A DNA stretch of 50,325 nucleotides from Tannerellaceae bacterium (GTDB taxonomy: Bacteria > Bacteroidota > Bacteroidia > Bacteroidales > Tannerellaceae), in NCBI GenBank assembly GCA_031284375.1, contig JAISZY010000257.1, forward strand, positions 1 to 50,325. The letters run 5' to 3'. Below, piece after piece: positions 6,117 through 15,434 of the stretch. The position numbers were made by a program, and so were the translations under genes. Each line of letters begins with the position of its first letter. Position 1 is the stretch's first letter. The notes beneath the pieces were generated by a model. The model was not told the origin of the DNA. It made no database searches and saw nothing but the letters and a program-made list of their open reading frames with translations.

Positions 6117-8972
6117 TTAGAAACTGATGGAGAAAAGAACTTCCGGCCGAGTGGTTCCGCTTTCGAGGGTACGAATCAGCCGCAGGCCGGTGACGAGGGG
6201 GAAGGAGAAGCGCAGGGCGTTCCAGTCGAAAAGGATATCGCCGCCTACGGAGCTTTGCGTCGTCCATTCGCCGGGCGAATCGGCTTGGTTGAGGTTCAGG
6301 TCGTAAAACAAATTTGTGCGCACTCGGCGGATGTACGCCAGCGAGCCGAGCGAGAAGTCGGGCATGGCGATGGGGAAGGCGTAATCGGCCTTGAGGGCGA
6401 TTTGCTGATGGGTTCGGTAGAGGTAATCGTATCCACGGGGCGCTTCTATCAGTTGTTTGGGGATGTACAGATGGCGGTCGTCGTTGGATTGGTAGGCGTA
6501 TCCGGCTCGTAGCATCAGGGAGTGGTGGGGCAAAACGCCCGGCCAATAGGTGGTGAGCCGGGCTACGTACATGTCGCCGAAATTGGCGGTATGGAACGGC
6601 AGATTCAGATACTGCAACCGGAGTTGGTATCCGAGGCGGGGAAGAATATCGCGATGCGCCGGTTTGCGGTAGTTGTACCATCTGATTTCGGCCAAGAGGT
6701 ATTGGAAGTAAGTCATGAGCCGGCTGCCGTACTGCTGATAGGCATTGTTGGTATAATAATAGGTAAGGGAGGGTTGTATGCCGTGCACGTACCGGTCTTT
6801 CGTCAGATTGAGCGGGAGGTAGGCCTGCGCCTGAAGTTTCAGCAAATTCCGGCGTGTCGGTCGGCTGACGGCCTGCATGGCGCCCTCTTCGTTTTTAACC
6901 CATAGGATGTCGAACGCTTTGTCGCCATAATCTATATTAAGATGAAGAACAGGCCACCATCCCATGTACATAAAGTCGAGTTTGCCGTGATGGTATCCTT
7001 TGCTGTAATACCAACCGGCCTGGGTGATGGCCGTATTGAGCGAGTTTTGCGATATAAGGGTAGCGCCCGGCTTGAGGGCGGTGATAAAATCGGTAGCGCC
7101 GCCGTTCACCAATTCGCTTACATTATAATATAAGGGCGCCCAACTGTGCACGCGGAACAGATGAGCGGCTTTGCGATAAGGTCGAGGCGAAAACTCCACC
7201 GGCGTAAGGGGGGAGGAGTTCAGTCGGAAATCTTCCTGCTGAGCGAGCGTATCGGCCAAGGCAAAGCCGGCGGGCCGGCCAAAGTCTGCCTCCTGGGGGA
7301 TAAGGCTGTCGACGGGGAGCGCCGCTATCCGATATCCTTTCGACTGATAATCGGCAAATAGTATTTCTTCCCTCCCGTTGTGGTACGCAGGCTGAAAAGC
7401 GCCGAAGCGCGCCCGGCTTACGCGGTAGGCCTTTCGGGTGGAGGTGTCGAGGTAATACAGATTGTTGGTTCCGTCCAAGCCGGATTCGAAAAACAATTTC
7501 CCGTCCCGGTAAGCGGGCGAAGCGATATTGGCCCACGTAGGGCCGAGCAGTTCTTCCCACCGGCTTGTTTGCAGATGGAGTTGCAGCAGGCGGATGCCTT
7601 CGTTGTCTACCGCCACGGCGTAGAGCGTGTCCGGTCCTCCCAGCGCGAGTTCTTTTACAAACACATCGCCCGGAGTGTCGTATTGTTGTTCTTCTTTGCC
7701 GCTTTCGGCATCAATTCGTGCAATCCGGCACACGCCCTCTTCGGTAAAGAGGGAGGCAACGAGGAAGGAATCGCCCGCAGCGAAAGAAATATACCGGCTA
7801 CGGGCCGTAAGCGTTTCCGTGCCACGGGTAGACAGATGCGCATATTTTATGACCGTATGATTTTCGTGCGTCCACCGAAGGCTGGGAATCTGTTCCATCC
7901 AATAGACACGGTCGCCGCGAAGGATTATCTTTCCGCTGATATTTCCTGTGTATGTAAGCCGTTTTTCGCGTCCGTGGGCGAGCGATACCAAGGAAGGCAG
8001 GTCGGCGAGCGAAGACTTCACCGCTATTACGGTAGAATCGTTCCGGGCCTGGGGATATTTGTAAGACGTATACTGTTTGGTTTCCGGCGAAAGGTAGCGT
8101 GGAACGAGGTATCCGCCGCTGTCTTGCGCAACCCATTCTTCGGCGAGGAAGGCGAATGTTTCCTTGAAAAGCCGGCCGAACGTACTCCCCGTATGATGCC
8201 TGAAAGCGTTTGCAAAAGGAGGGAAGGCGATGGGATGTTTTACGTAACGGCTCACCGTCTTGTCCCATATATCCGCCCCGTAGGTATAGCGCGCAAAGGC
8301 GGTCATATCATATCCCAAGGCATAGAAATCTCCCGTATAATCTTTGTACGAACCTAAGTACCATTTATCGAACGAATAGAAGGGGGCGGCCAGCATCTGA
8401 GCGCGGTACGTCATCTGAAATTCCGGCAATCGTCCTCTCCCTGTTTCCGACAGGGCTGTTTCCATACTCACGGCGTCGCCTTCGAAGAACCAGCGGGGCA
8501 CGAATGCGGAGGAGATGCCGGCCGCCTGTTCGCCCATCAGGAAATAGAGAGGTTGGAAGATACCGGTCATCAGTTTGCCGGTTTGCACTACATGGCGCGA
8601 TTCGTGTATCACCAAATGCCTGTCCCACGGTTCGGACTGGAGAGTGGAGGATGGCGTGGTGAACAGTTCCATCCGTCTGGGCGACCAGGCCACCATACCG
8701 TTCGACGCCATATTAGCGGGGTGGAGGATAACGGGAAATTTCATCCCCACCGGGTTCTTCATCGTCTTGGCGAGGTGCGGATAGACATTCTCCAGATACA
8801 AGGCGTAGCGGCGGGCTGCCGAGTCTGTACCTTGCGGATAAATTAAGGTATAATGCGGGAGAGAAACCTGATTCCATTTAAAACGGGCCGGGTCGGTACC
8901 ATAATCCAGAAATTGGGCCTGTGTAAAGAACGGTACACAGGCCCAGATAGCTATCGTTTTGTAGATAGACAT
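6117..8972 (-). CDS. Large exported HExxH putative metalloprotease with propeller and C-terminal barrel
   Basis: 951 residues with a signal peptide (MSIYKTIAIWACVPFFTQAQ). An HExxH zinc motif, HESRH (His123, Glu124, His127), is followed by WFFEGDA with Glu164 as a likely third ligand, the pattern of the peptidase MA/gluzincin clan. Residues about 310-590 show repeated short strands of 'SPAYRDGKLFF' type, suggesting a TolB-like beta-propeller. The last 300 or so residues are aromatic, alternating and end in Phe (...EVLFSISF), as expected for an outer-membrane beta-barrel. It is probably anchored in the outer membrane by its C-terminus. Similar proteins are annotated as hypothetical in Bacteroidetes. 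It lies 2 bp after the lipoprotein and 11 bp before the MATE gene. The active-site reading is good, substrate unknown. Confidence 0.75.
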   Translation of the reverse strand: MSIYKTIAIWACVPFFTQAQFLDYGTDPARFKWNQVSLPHYTLIYPQGTDSAARRYALYLENVYPHLAKTMKNPVGMKFPVILHPANMASNGMVAWSPRRMELFTTPSSTLQSEPWDRHLVIHESRHVVQTGKLMTGIFQPLYFLMGEQAAGISSAFVPRWFFEGDAVSMETALSETGRGRLPEFQMTYRAQMLAAPFYSFDKWYLGSYKDYTGDFYALGYDMTAFARYTYGADIWDKTVSRYVKHPIAFPPFANAFRHHTGSTFGRLFKETFAFLAEEWVAQDSGGYLVPRYLSPETKQYTSYKYPQARNDSTVIAVKSSLADLPSLVSLAHGREKRLTYTGNISGKIILRGDRVYWMEQIPSLRWTHENHTVIKYAHLSTRGTETLTARSRYISFAAGDSFLVASLFTEEGVCRIARIDAESGKEEQQYDTPGDVFVKELALGGPDTLYAVAVDNEGIRLLQLHLQTSRWEELLGPTWANIASPAYRDGKLFFESGLDGTNNLYYLDTSTRKAYRVSRARFGAFQPAYHNGREEILFADYQSKGYRIAALPVDSLIPQEADFGRPAGFALADTLAQQEDFRLNSSPLTPVEFSPRPYRKAAHLFRVHSWAPLYYNVSELVNGGATDFITALKPGATLISQNSLNTAITQAGWYYSKGYHHGKLDFMYMGWWPVLHLNIDYGDKAFDILWVKNEEGAMQAVSRPTRRNLLKLQAQAYLPLNLTKDRYVHGIQPSLTYYYTNNAYQQYGSRLMTYFQYLLAEIRWYNYRKPAHRDILPRLGYQLRLQYLNLPFHTANFGDMYVARLTTYWPGVLPHHSLMLRAGYAYQSNDDRHLYIPKQLIEAPRGYDYLYRTHQQIALKADYAFPIAMPDFSLGSLAYIRRVRTNLFYDLNLNQADSPGEWTTQSSVGGDILFDWNALRFSFPLVTGLRLIRTLESGTTRPEVLFSISF

Positions 8973-8974
8973 GT

Positions 8975-10039
8975 TTATTTATTAAAACCTAAGCCCACTT
9001 CAAAGGTTTCGGCGCCGGCGATGAGTTCCGGAAATTTTTCTAAGACTGGAGCTATAAGAGCCTTTATTTCTTCGGGCAGATTACCGGCCAGCAGCGGCGT
9101 CAGTATCGGCGCGAGGACGCCGCCCCAGGTTTTTCCTACATAAAATACGGTTCCTCCGTCTTCCGTTTGTTTATAGCCTATCGGAAGCGTAACAAAATCT
9201 CCTCTTTCTTCGGTCAATGCGCCCAGTATGGCGTTCACGTCGATGGGGAGGCCTTCGGGTATCATAGCCGTGAGCAGGGGAAGGTAAGTTTCAAGCAAAG
9301 ATTTCTCGAACGCCAGATACAATTGGCCGTCTTCTACGAAATAGGATACGGATACTAAACTTTTAATTTCGTCCGGCATACCGGTAGGCGTGTCTTTGCC
9401 TGTATCCGTCCATTTTACGTCAAAAAGTCCGTCTCCGCCCAGCGATACGGTTACGTCCGTTACTTTTTGCGCCAGCAAGCCGCTCAGCAACGAGCGAAGC
9501 ACGGTACATGCCCCTACGAAGTCAGCGTCCATAGACCTTGCATTTAATACAATGTTGGCTCCCATCTGAGAGAAGCCCAGCTTCCAGGTACCGGCCAGGG
9601 GCGAGTTGATTTTGCGGTTTACGTCCACGGTCAGCGCTGCGGAGGTGGAGTTTTCGGCCGACAAAGTTCCCGATACGGAGATAACCGTTTCGTTCACCGT
9701 CGTTTCGGCGGTGAAGGTGTAGGTTTTATCGTCTTTGCGGATCATCGTTACGTTGTTGATTTCAACCGTTGCATTATCGGGAACGATATTTGTCAATGTA
9801 ATCTTGGCATTTTCGCCTGTTTCGGCGGCCAGCGTCACCGTTTTGGATTTGGAAAGACCGTCTTCTTTCCCATTAATGATAAGTTTGTGCGATTCGTCGG
9901 GCGTATAAGTGCCTAACGAATTTTTCCACGTTGGTTCTTCTACCGGCGGATTGTCGGCAGGATCATCTTTCGAACAAGAGGTGACAAGGATGTGTATACA
10001 AGCTATCACAAGTAAATAAAATAACCAATTCTTTTTCAT
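8975..10039 (-). CDS. DUF4925-like exported lipoprotein
   Basis: 354 residues with a lipoprotein signal: MKKNWLFYLLVIACIHILVT then a lipobox ending at Cys22 (VTSC), followed by SKDDPADN. This export-type sequence suggests outer-membrane anchoring. The N-terminal part is beta-rich with Thr/Val repeats (KTVTLAAETGENAKITLTNI). The C-terminal half looks mixed, including GTWKLGFSQMG and a PILTPLLAGNLPEEIKALI helix. Length and layout resemble the DUF4925 lipoproteins of Bacteroides; I cannot confirm by search. First gene of the unit leading into the HExxH protein (2-bp gap) and MATE transporter, so the three may form one envelope-associated function. Role unknown. Confidence 0.7.
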   Translation of the reverse strand: MKKNWLFYLLVIACIHILVTSCSKDDPADNPPVEEPTWKNSLGTYTPDESHKLIINGKEDGLSKSKTVTLAAETGENAKITLTNIVPDNATVEINNVTMIRKDDKTYTFTAETTVNETVISVSGTLSAENSTSAALTVDVNRKINSPLAGTWKLGFSQMGANIVLNARSMDADFVGACTVLRSLLSGLLAQKVTDVTVSLGGDGLFDVKWTDTGKDTPTGMPDEIKSLVSVSYFVEDGQLYLAFEKSLLETYLPLLTAMIPEGLPIDVNAILGALTEERGDFVTLPIGYKQTEDGGTVFYVGKTWGGVLAPILTPLLAGNLPEEIKALIAPVLEKFPELIAGAETFEVGLGFNK

Positions 10040-10314
10040 AATCTATAATATTTATTGTAAACGTGGCGCAAGGTAGGGAAAAAAGGCAAAATATAACGAG
10101 GAGAAACAAATTTTCTTTTGGATAAGATTCTACTTTTCTCTCCCGCCATACGACCTGCAAGAGGTTTTTGGGAAGAAATCGTCTGTTTTTTAATTAGATT
10201 TCAGGGTCGATGTTACAATTGTAGACGGAAACGGCAGATTTTAACACGCTCATAAAGCATTTTAATTGTAGTTTTGCCAAAATTATTATTAATTTAAATA
10301 CACAATAAAAAGGA
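10040..10314. promoter_or_regulatory. Divergent promoter region between lipoprotein operon and AraC gene
   Basis: 275 bp of AT-rich spacer without an ORF. On the plus strand TAGTTTTG (10269-10276) matches the -7 consensus, 38 bp before the AraC start. On the minus strand a weaker TACCTTGC lies near 10068 for the lipoprotein operon. No clear -33 boxes or repeats. Confidence 0.45.
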
Positions 10315-11196
10315 ATGCCAAATTCATCGAAACATATTCATTCAAAAGCGGTAGAATTGATAGAGCAATCTACCGGTAGCGGATCGATAGCAAGACTCCG
10401 GGAATACAAACTCCGTGCGGAAGAAATTTCTCATTCTACTGACAGGAGTTACAATTTGATCGTGTTTCTTGTAGAAGGCGTGATGGTGGTAAATAGTAGC
10501 GAGGGATTGGGGCGGATTGTACGCCAGGGCGAATTTTTCTTTATCCCCATCTCGTCGTACGTATCCTACCAAGCATTATCTTCATGTCGTTTTCTGATTT
10601 TCTCTTTCGAGCGTTTAGAGAGTACCTGCGATCTGGCTTATTTAAGAGAACTGTCGCAATTGCCGGTTCAGGTAGAATACCAGTTCCATGCCGTTGCAAT
10701 ACGGAAACCGTTATTGCATTTTTTGAAGGAACTCGCCGGTTTCAAACAAATGATGAACGACGTGGAATATCAGCGCGTAAAATGCGAGGAATGTTTTTAT
10801 CTCCTTCGCTCTCTTTATTCGCAAGAAGAGATGTTGAACATCTTCTATCCGATAGTAGGAAAATCGGTAGACTTCAGGCTGTTCGTTTTGAAAAACTACC
10901 TGAACGTGAAAAATATTCACAAAATGGTAGAGCTGTCCGGATTGAAACGGAAAACGTTCGACCGACTCTTTAATTACGAGTTTGGACTGCCTCCTTACCA
11001 ATGGGTGCTCCGGCAAAAAGCCAAACATATCCGCTACGAGCTTTCCGAGACCGACGAACAGATGCAGGATATTATGCGGAAGTATGGTTTTCAGATAGCT
11101 CCTCACTTTACCCGCTTCTGCCGGGAGTATTTCGACGCCACTCCTTTGGAAGCGAGAAAACGTTTGCGGATGGAGAAAGCTCAATTGCAGTATTGA
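10315..11196 (+). CDS. AraC family transcriptional regulator
   Basis: 293 residues. The N-terminal 150 residues look like a cupin-type effector domain (LIVFLVEGVMVVNSS, then GRIVRQGEFFFIPISSYVSY). The C-terminal 100 residues hold the two AraC helix-turn-helix units: KNIHKMVELSGLKRKTFDRL and, after the linker helix, MQDIMRKYGFQIAPHFTRFC with REYFDATPLEARKRLR. The second unit matches the family signature. It is transcribed away from the lipoprotein operon and towards the radical-SAM operon; either could be a target, with no direct evidence. Ligand unknown. Confidence 0.9.
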   Translation: MPNSSKHIHSKAVELIEQSTGSGSIARLREYKLRAEEISHSTDRSYNLIVFLVEGVMVVNSSEGLGRIVRQGEFFFIPISSYVSYQALSSCRFLIFSFERLESTCDLAYLRELSQLPVQVEYQFHAVAIRKPLLHFLKELAGFKQMMNDVEYQRVKCEECFYLLRSLYSQEEMLNIFYPIVGKSVDFRLFVLKNYLNVKNIHKMVELSGLKRKTFDRLFNYEFGLPPYQWVLRQKAKHIRYELSETDEQMQDIMRKYGFQIAPHFTRFCREYFDATPLEARKRLRMEKAQLQY

Positions 11197-11208
11197 CCTC
11201 AATAATTT

Positions 11209-11231
11209 CTCCGTCATAATTTATGACGGAG
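11209..11231. promoter_or_regulatory. 11-bp perfect dyad downstream of AraC gene
   Basis: CTCCGTCATAA and its reverse complement flank a single T. No U-run follows on the plus strand, so this is either a weak terminator for the AraC gene or an operator ahead of the radical-SAM operon. Confidence 0.55.
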
Positions 11232-11349
11232 GAAATGGTCTTTCGGATGGGTTCGTCGTAATTTATGCGAAACGAATGAAGAACTGAGTTTGGTTTGTCG
11301 GACGTTTTCTTATGTGATTTCTTCTATAAATTCGTTTACTTTGCAGGGA

Positions 11350-12612
11350 ATGAACGAGCAAGTGCAAAACAAATTGAAAGTGTTGGCAGAATCGGCAAGG
11401 TACGATGTATCTTGCGCTTCGAGCGGTACAACGCGCAAGAATCGCCCCGGCACAATAGGCAGCGCCGAAGGGTGGGGGATTTGTCATAGCTTCACCGAAG
11501 ACGGCCGCTGCGTCTCTCTGCTGAAAATCATGCTCACCAATCATTGTATTTACGACTGCGCCTATTGCATCAACCGGCGAAGCAACGATATCCGACGCGC
11601 CACGCTCACGGTGCAGGAGCTGGTAGACCTTACGCTCGAATTTTACCGGCGAAATTATATTGAAGGGCTTTTCCTCAGCTCCGGCGTAGTCCATACTCCC
11701 GACTATACGATGGAACGGATGGTGCGCGTAGTGAAAGAACTGCGCACCGTGCATCGCTATAACGGCTATATCCACATGAAAAGCATACCGGGCGCTTCGC
11801 GCGAATGGGTAGACGAGGCCGGACTGTATGCCGACCGTCTCAGTGTGAATATAGAAATCCCGCAGGAACAAAACCTCAAGCTGCTGGCGCCCGAAAAAGA
11901 CCATCAAAGCATCTTCAAGCCGATGTTTTACATCCAGCAAGGCGTATTGGCAAGCGCCGACGAACGGAAACGTTTCCGTCATGCTCCGCGATTTGCTCCG
12001 GCGGGGCAAAGCACGCAAATGATAGTAGGCGCTACCAACGAGAGCGATAAAGACATCCTCCGCCTGTCGGCCGCCTTATACCAGCGCCCCAGCATGAAAC
12101 GGGTGTATTACTCCGGCTACATCCCCGTCAATACCGATACGCGCCTGCCCGCCCTGAAACAACCGCCCTTGGTAAGAGAAAACCGCCTGTATCAGGCCGA
12201 TTGGCTGATGCGTTTCTATGGCTTCAAGTCGAACGAGATTGTGGATGATTCTTACCCCAATCTGGATTTGGAGATAGACCCCAAACTGGCTTGGGCCTTG
12301 CGCCATCCCGAATATTTCCCGATAGATGTCAATAAAGCCGACCAGAATTTGATACTTCGCGTACCGGGGATTGGCGTCAAATCGACTATGCTGATTATAG
12401 CCTCCCGGCGTCATGGGCGGATTACGGCTTCCACGCTGGCAAAAATGGGTGTGGTGATGAAGAAAGCCCGTTACTTTATTACCTGTGGCGAATTGCCTGT
12501 CCTCACCGTAAACGAAGTTCACCCGGATTATATCCGCAAAGCGCTTACGGGAAAAAAGAATCAGAAGAAAGACCCCGACAGCAAGCAATTGTCTATTCCC
12601 TTCCCCGAATAA
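11350..12612 (+). CDS. Putative DNA modification/repair radical SAM protein (TIGR03916-like)
   Basis: 420 residues from MNEQVQNKLKVLAESARYDV; earlier in-frame codons have no support. The radical-SAM cluster motif is CIYDCAYC (Cys66, Cys70, Cys73), which binds a [4Fe-4S] cluster and SAM. A TIM-barrel core follows (LFLSSGVVHTPDYTMERMVR; YIHMKSIPG). Near residues 325-360 is a helix-hairpin-helix (NKADQNLILRVPGIG), a DNA-binding element seen in repair proteins. This architecture matches the family annotated as putative DNA modification/repair radical SAM protein, which is nearly always followed by the TIGR03915-type partner, as here with a 4-bp gap. The reaction is unknown in the family. Confidence 0.88.
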   Translation: MNEQVQNKLKVLAESARYDVSCASSGTTRKNRPGTIGSAEGWGICHSFTEDGRCVSLLKIMLTNHCIYDCAYCINRRSNDIRRATLTVQELVDLTLEFYRRNYIEGLFLSSGVVHTPDYTMERMVRVVKELRTVHRYNGYIHMKSIPGASREWVDEAGLYADRLSVNIEIPQEQNLKLLAPEKDHQSIFKPMFYIQQGVLASADERKRFRHAPRFAPAGQSTQMIVGATNESDKDILRLSAALYQRPSMKRVYYSGYIPVNTDTRLPALKQPPLVRENRLYQADWLMRFYGFKSNEIVDDSYPNLDLEIDPKLAWALRHPEYFPIDVNKADQNLILRVPGIGVKSTMLIIASRRHGRITASTLAKMGVVMKKARYFITCGELPVLTVNEVHPDYIRKALTGKKNQKKDPDSKQLSIPFPE

Positions 12613-12616
12613 ACCG

Positions 12617-13378
12617 ATGATAGTTTTCCGCTACGACAAAACATTCGAAGGATTGCTCGCTACCCTGTTCGATGCATACAGTAAGAAGACATTTCCGGAC
12701 AGGCTCTTGTCCGAGAACGAACCGCTCCCGATGTTTGCCGGCGAGGTGCATCTCGTCGTCACCGAATCGTATAAATCCACCCGCGTATGGACAGCGCTGG
12801 AGAAAAAACTATCCCGTCCGGTTTGTGGTATGCTGATGCACGTATGGCTGTCGGAACTATCCGGCAGCGACGAGCTTTTGTTTCGTTACATGCGCAAAGC
12901 CTTCGATGCTCCTTTTTCTATCGCCACCCATTTTGCCGACAACGATGTGATGGATGTAAAGAAAATTGCAGGAAAGGTGAGCAAGGAAAGAGAACATCTG
13001 ATGCAGTTTGTGCGTTTCCAAAAAGCGGCCGACGGTATATACTTCGCTCCCGTATCGCCTGTTTACAACGCCCTTCCGCTCACGCTCCCGTACTTTACCG
13101 ATCGCTTTGCCGACCAGAAATGGCTGATATACGACCTCAAGCGCCGGTATGGATATTATTACGACCTGAAAACGGCTGCCGAGGTGACGCTCAACAACGA
13201 CGAACATCTCCTTGGCGGCAAGCTCGACGAAACCTTGATGGCGCAAGACGAAAAGCTTTTCCAAAGCATGTGGAAAGAATATACTCTTTCGCTCACCATC
13301 AAGGAACGCCTCAATCCCAAGCTGCAACGCCAGCACATGCCCCGGCGCTTCTGGAAATTCATGCCGGAAAAGAACTGA
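12617..13378 (+). CDS. TIGR03915-like partner of the radical SAM protein (DUF4130)
   Basis: 253 residues, beginning MIVFRYDKTFEGLLATLFDAY, the hallmark start of the family ('YDxtFeGlLtavFday'). Later features include VWLSELSGSDELLFRYMRKA, KEREHLMQFVRFQKAADGIYFAPVSPVYNA (split here only by reading) and KWLIYDLKRRYGYYYD. The DUF4130-type C-terminus ends KLQRQHMPRRFWKFMPE, and is basic. Members are annotated as probable DNA metabolism proteins and have been likened to uracil-DNA-glycosylase-like partners, but no activity is established here. It follows the radical SAM gene by 4 bp and precedes trmN6 by 12 bp, so the three are probably one transcript. Confidence 0.85.
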   Translation: MIVFRYDKTFEGLLATLFDAYSKKTFPDRLLSENEPLPMFAGEVHLVVTESYKSTRVWTALEKKLSRPVCGMLMHVWLSELSGSDELLFRYMRKAFDAPFSIATHFADNDVMDVKKIAGKVSKEREHLMQFVRFQKAADGIYFAPVSPVYNALPLTLPYFTDRFADQKWLIYDLKRRYGYYYDLKTAAEVTLNNDEHLLGGKLDETLMAQDEKLFQSMWKEYTLSLTIKERLNPKLQRQHMPRRFWKFMPEKN

Positions 13379-13390
13379 AAATCTTCCGGT

Positions 13391-14113
13391 ATGGCGAACA
13401 ACTATTTCCGATTCAAACAATTTGTAATACAGCAAGACCGGTGCGCCATGAAGGTGGGGACGGACGGAACGCTCTTAGGCGCCTGGGTATCGGCAGGCGA
13501 TTGCCGGAATATATTAGATGTAGGAACGGGCGCCGGCTTGATAGCTTTGATGCTGGCGCAACGAAATCCGGAGGCCGCAATAGATGCCGTTGATATCGAC
13601 ACCGACGCTTGCTCTCAGGCAAAAGAAAATGTAGCAGGTTCGCCTTTTGCCGGCCGCATCCATGTTGTTCACGCTTCGTTTGCCGATTATGCTTCGACAA
13701 CGACCTCGACGTACGATTTGATTGTTTCCAATCCGCCATACTTTGTGCGTTCGCTAAAGAATCCCGATATGCAAAGGCGTATCGCACGCCATGCCGACAC
13801 GCTTCCGCTGGAAGAATTGATGGAAAAAGGACGTAGATTGCTGTCGCCGGACGGACGTATGGCGTTTATCCTTCCCGCCGACCGCGAGCAGGAACTCCGC
13901 GCTCTTGCATGCGGGAAGGGTTTGCATATCGTAAGGCAAACCGATGTTGTTCCCGTATCCGGCGGTGCAGCGAAACGGTTGCTCGTTGAACTGTCGGCAT
14001 CTCCGACTGCCTCCATCGAAAAGGACACCCTGTCGATAGAAAAAGCCCACGGGGAATACTCGCAGGCTTATATCGCATTGACGAAAGATTTTTATCTGAA
14101 AATGGAGGAATAG
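13391..14113 (+). CDS. tRNA1(Val) (adenine(37)-N6)-methyltransferase TrmN6/YfiC
   Basis: 240 residues. The start FRFKQFVIQQDRCAMKVGTDGTLLGAW contains the family's conserved 'KVGTDGxLLGAW' stretch. The SAM-binding motif I is ILDVGTGAGL (41-50), acidic loop AVDIDTDA, and the N6-adenine catalytic motif NPPY (114-117, SNPPYFVRSLK). Enzymes of this type methylate A37 of tRNA1(Val). The size matches E. coli YfiC (about 245). It is the last gene of the radical-SAM unit, and its stop is one base from the convergent GH57 stop. Confidence 0.9.
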   Translation: MANNYFRFKQFVIQQDRCAMKVGTDGTLLGAWVSAGDCRNILDVGTGAGLIALMLAQRNPEAAIDAVDIDTDACSQAKENVAGSPFAGRIHVVHASFADYASTTTSTYDLIVSNPPYFVRSLKNPDMQRRIARHADTLPLEELMEKGRRLLSPDGRMAFILPADREQELRALACGKGLHIVRQTDVVPVSGGAAKRLLVELSASPTASIEKDTLSIEKAHGEYSQAYIALTKDFYLKMEE

Positions 14114-14114
14114 T

Positions 14115-15422
14115 TTATTCCGGCACGGCCACGCTTCTGGTTTTTCTTTTTTTCAACCGCTCTATTTCTTTCTGTAAGCTTTCTATCTCCTTCCCTTGGT
14201 TTTTAATGGTGGTAAGCAGCGAGTTCAGTTCTTCGTTTTCGATAGACGAAGGATATTGTGCGTTTACCCGGAAGATGAAGTCGGACAATACATTCATATA
14301 GTTATTGAAAGCTTCGTAGGGATTGTCGTAGGGGCTGAATTTCTTTTCGCCGGGGTGTTTGGTATTCATATAATAGAAATGGTCGCTGCTTTGCAGATAA
14401 TTCCAGTCTTGCTTGATGCGGCGGTCTTCTATCAAACGTACCCGTTCGCTTATCTGGTTTATCTTGCCGAAAGCTTCTTGTTGCAACACATTACCGAGCC
14501 ACGAACTGCAATCTTTTTCTTCGTCTACCCACGACATCGGATAGGGCACGGAGATAGAACCAACGGGTTTCAGGAGCGCAAATACGTCCGAAGGGAGCGA
14601 AAATCCAATACCTTTTTCTTCGGCAAAGCGGGGCAGCGCCTTGAAAAACTCAAATATACCGGATTCGGCCGGATGGAAAGACCCCAGCACGTCGTAGTTC
14701 ATAAAAAGGTTAATGATTTGTTCTTCGTTGGGCGTAGCGGCTATCCAGGAGATGTATTTATCGGCGGTGAGCGGATATTCGCTCCAACTGTAATTGTGGA
14801 AACGTATGGATATATCTTCGCTGAAGCGGTCGTTCTTCAGCAAAAGTTTCAACTGCGGTTGGACGATAGAGGTATACACATAATTCGGACTTTTCCATCC
14901 CAGTATATGTTTGGCTCCTTCCGTCATCATGCCTTTATAGCCCAATTCATAGACAATATCGGATATTTCGTCCGAATAAATCAATTCCGTATTACGGAAC
15001 ACACGGGGGTAGACTCCAAAGAGGTTATAGATTTTATTGCGATGTAGTATCACCTGTTCCTTAAACTCTTCGGTATCGCCCAAGGAGGAGAGCGAATGAG
15101 CGTAGGTTTCCGTCAAGAACTCAATGCAGCCGGTCTTAGCCAGCTCTCTGAATCCGTCGATTACTTCGGGGGTATAGATTTCCATCTGTTCAAGAGCCGT
15201 TCCCGATATGGAAAATGCCGCCTTAAATTTGCCTCCTCCGGATTTAATCATTTCCATGAGTGTGCGATTGGCCGGCATGTAACAACGTTCGGCTATTTGC
15301 CGGATGATTTCTTCATTCTGAAAATCATCATAATAATAGTGGTCGTTTCCTATATCAAAGAAACGGTATCTTTTCAAACGGAACGGTTGATGGAGCTGGA
15401 AATAAAAACAAATTGTTTTCAT
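14115..15422 (-). CDS. GH57 glycoside hydrolase (alpha-amylase/4-alpha-glucanotransferase type)
   Basis: 435 residues starting MKTICFYFQLHQPFRLKRY; the HQP triad near the N-terminus is GH57 motif 1. KAAFSISGTALEQME is motif 2 and FRNTELIYSDEI lies where the catalytic Glu motif 3 is expected. GWKSPNYVY and SFHPAESGIFEFF occupy the later core. The C-terminal 40 residues form a coiled coil (TIKNQGKEIESLQKEIERLKK). No signal peptide, so cytoplasmic. GH57 enzymes cleave or transfer alpha-1,4 glucans. It is third in an operon with a debranching enzyme and a glycosyltransferase, 12 bp apart, the glycogen cluster known from Bacteroides. Confidence 0.9.
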   Translation of the reverse strand: MKTICFYFQLHQPFRLKRYRFFDIGNDHYYYDDFQNEEIIRQIAERCYMPANRTLMEMIKSGGGKFKAAFSISGTALEQMEIYTPEVIDGFRELAKTGCIEFLTETYAHSLSSLGDTEEFKEQVILHRNKIYNLFGVYPRVFRNTELIYSDEISDIVYELGYKGMMTEGAKHILGWKSPNYVYTSIVQPQLKLLLKNDRFSEDISIRFHNYSWSEYPLTADKYISWIAATPNEEQIINLFMNYDVLGSFHPAESGIFEFFKALPRFAEEKGIGFSLPSDVFALLKPVGSISVPYPMSWVDEEKDCSSWLGNVLQQEAFGKINQISERVRLIEDRRIKQDWNYLQSSDHFYYMNTKHPGEKKFSPYDNPYEAFNNYMNVLSDFIFRVNAQYPSSIENEELNSLLTTIKNQGKEIESLQKEIERLKKRKTRSVAVPE

Positions 15423-15434
15423 GATCTTAAAAAT

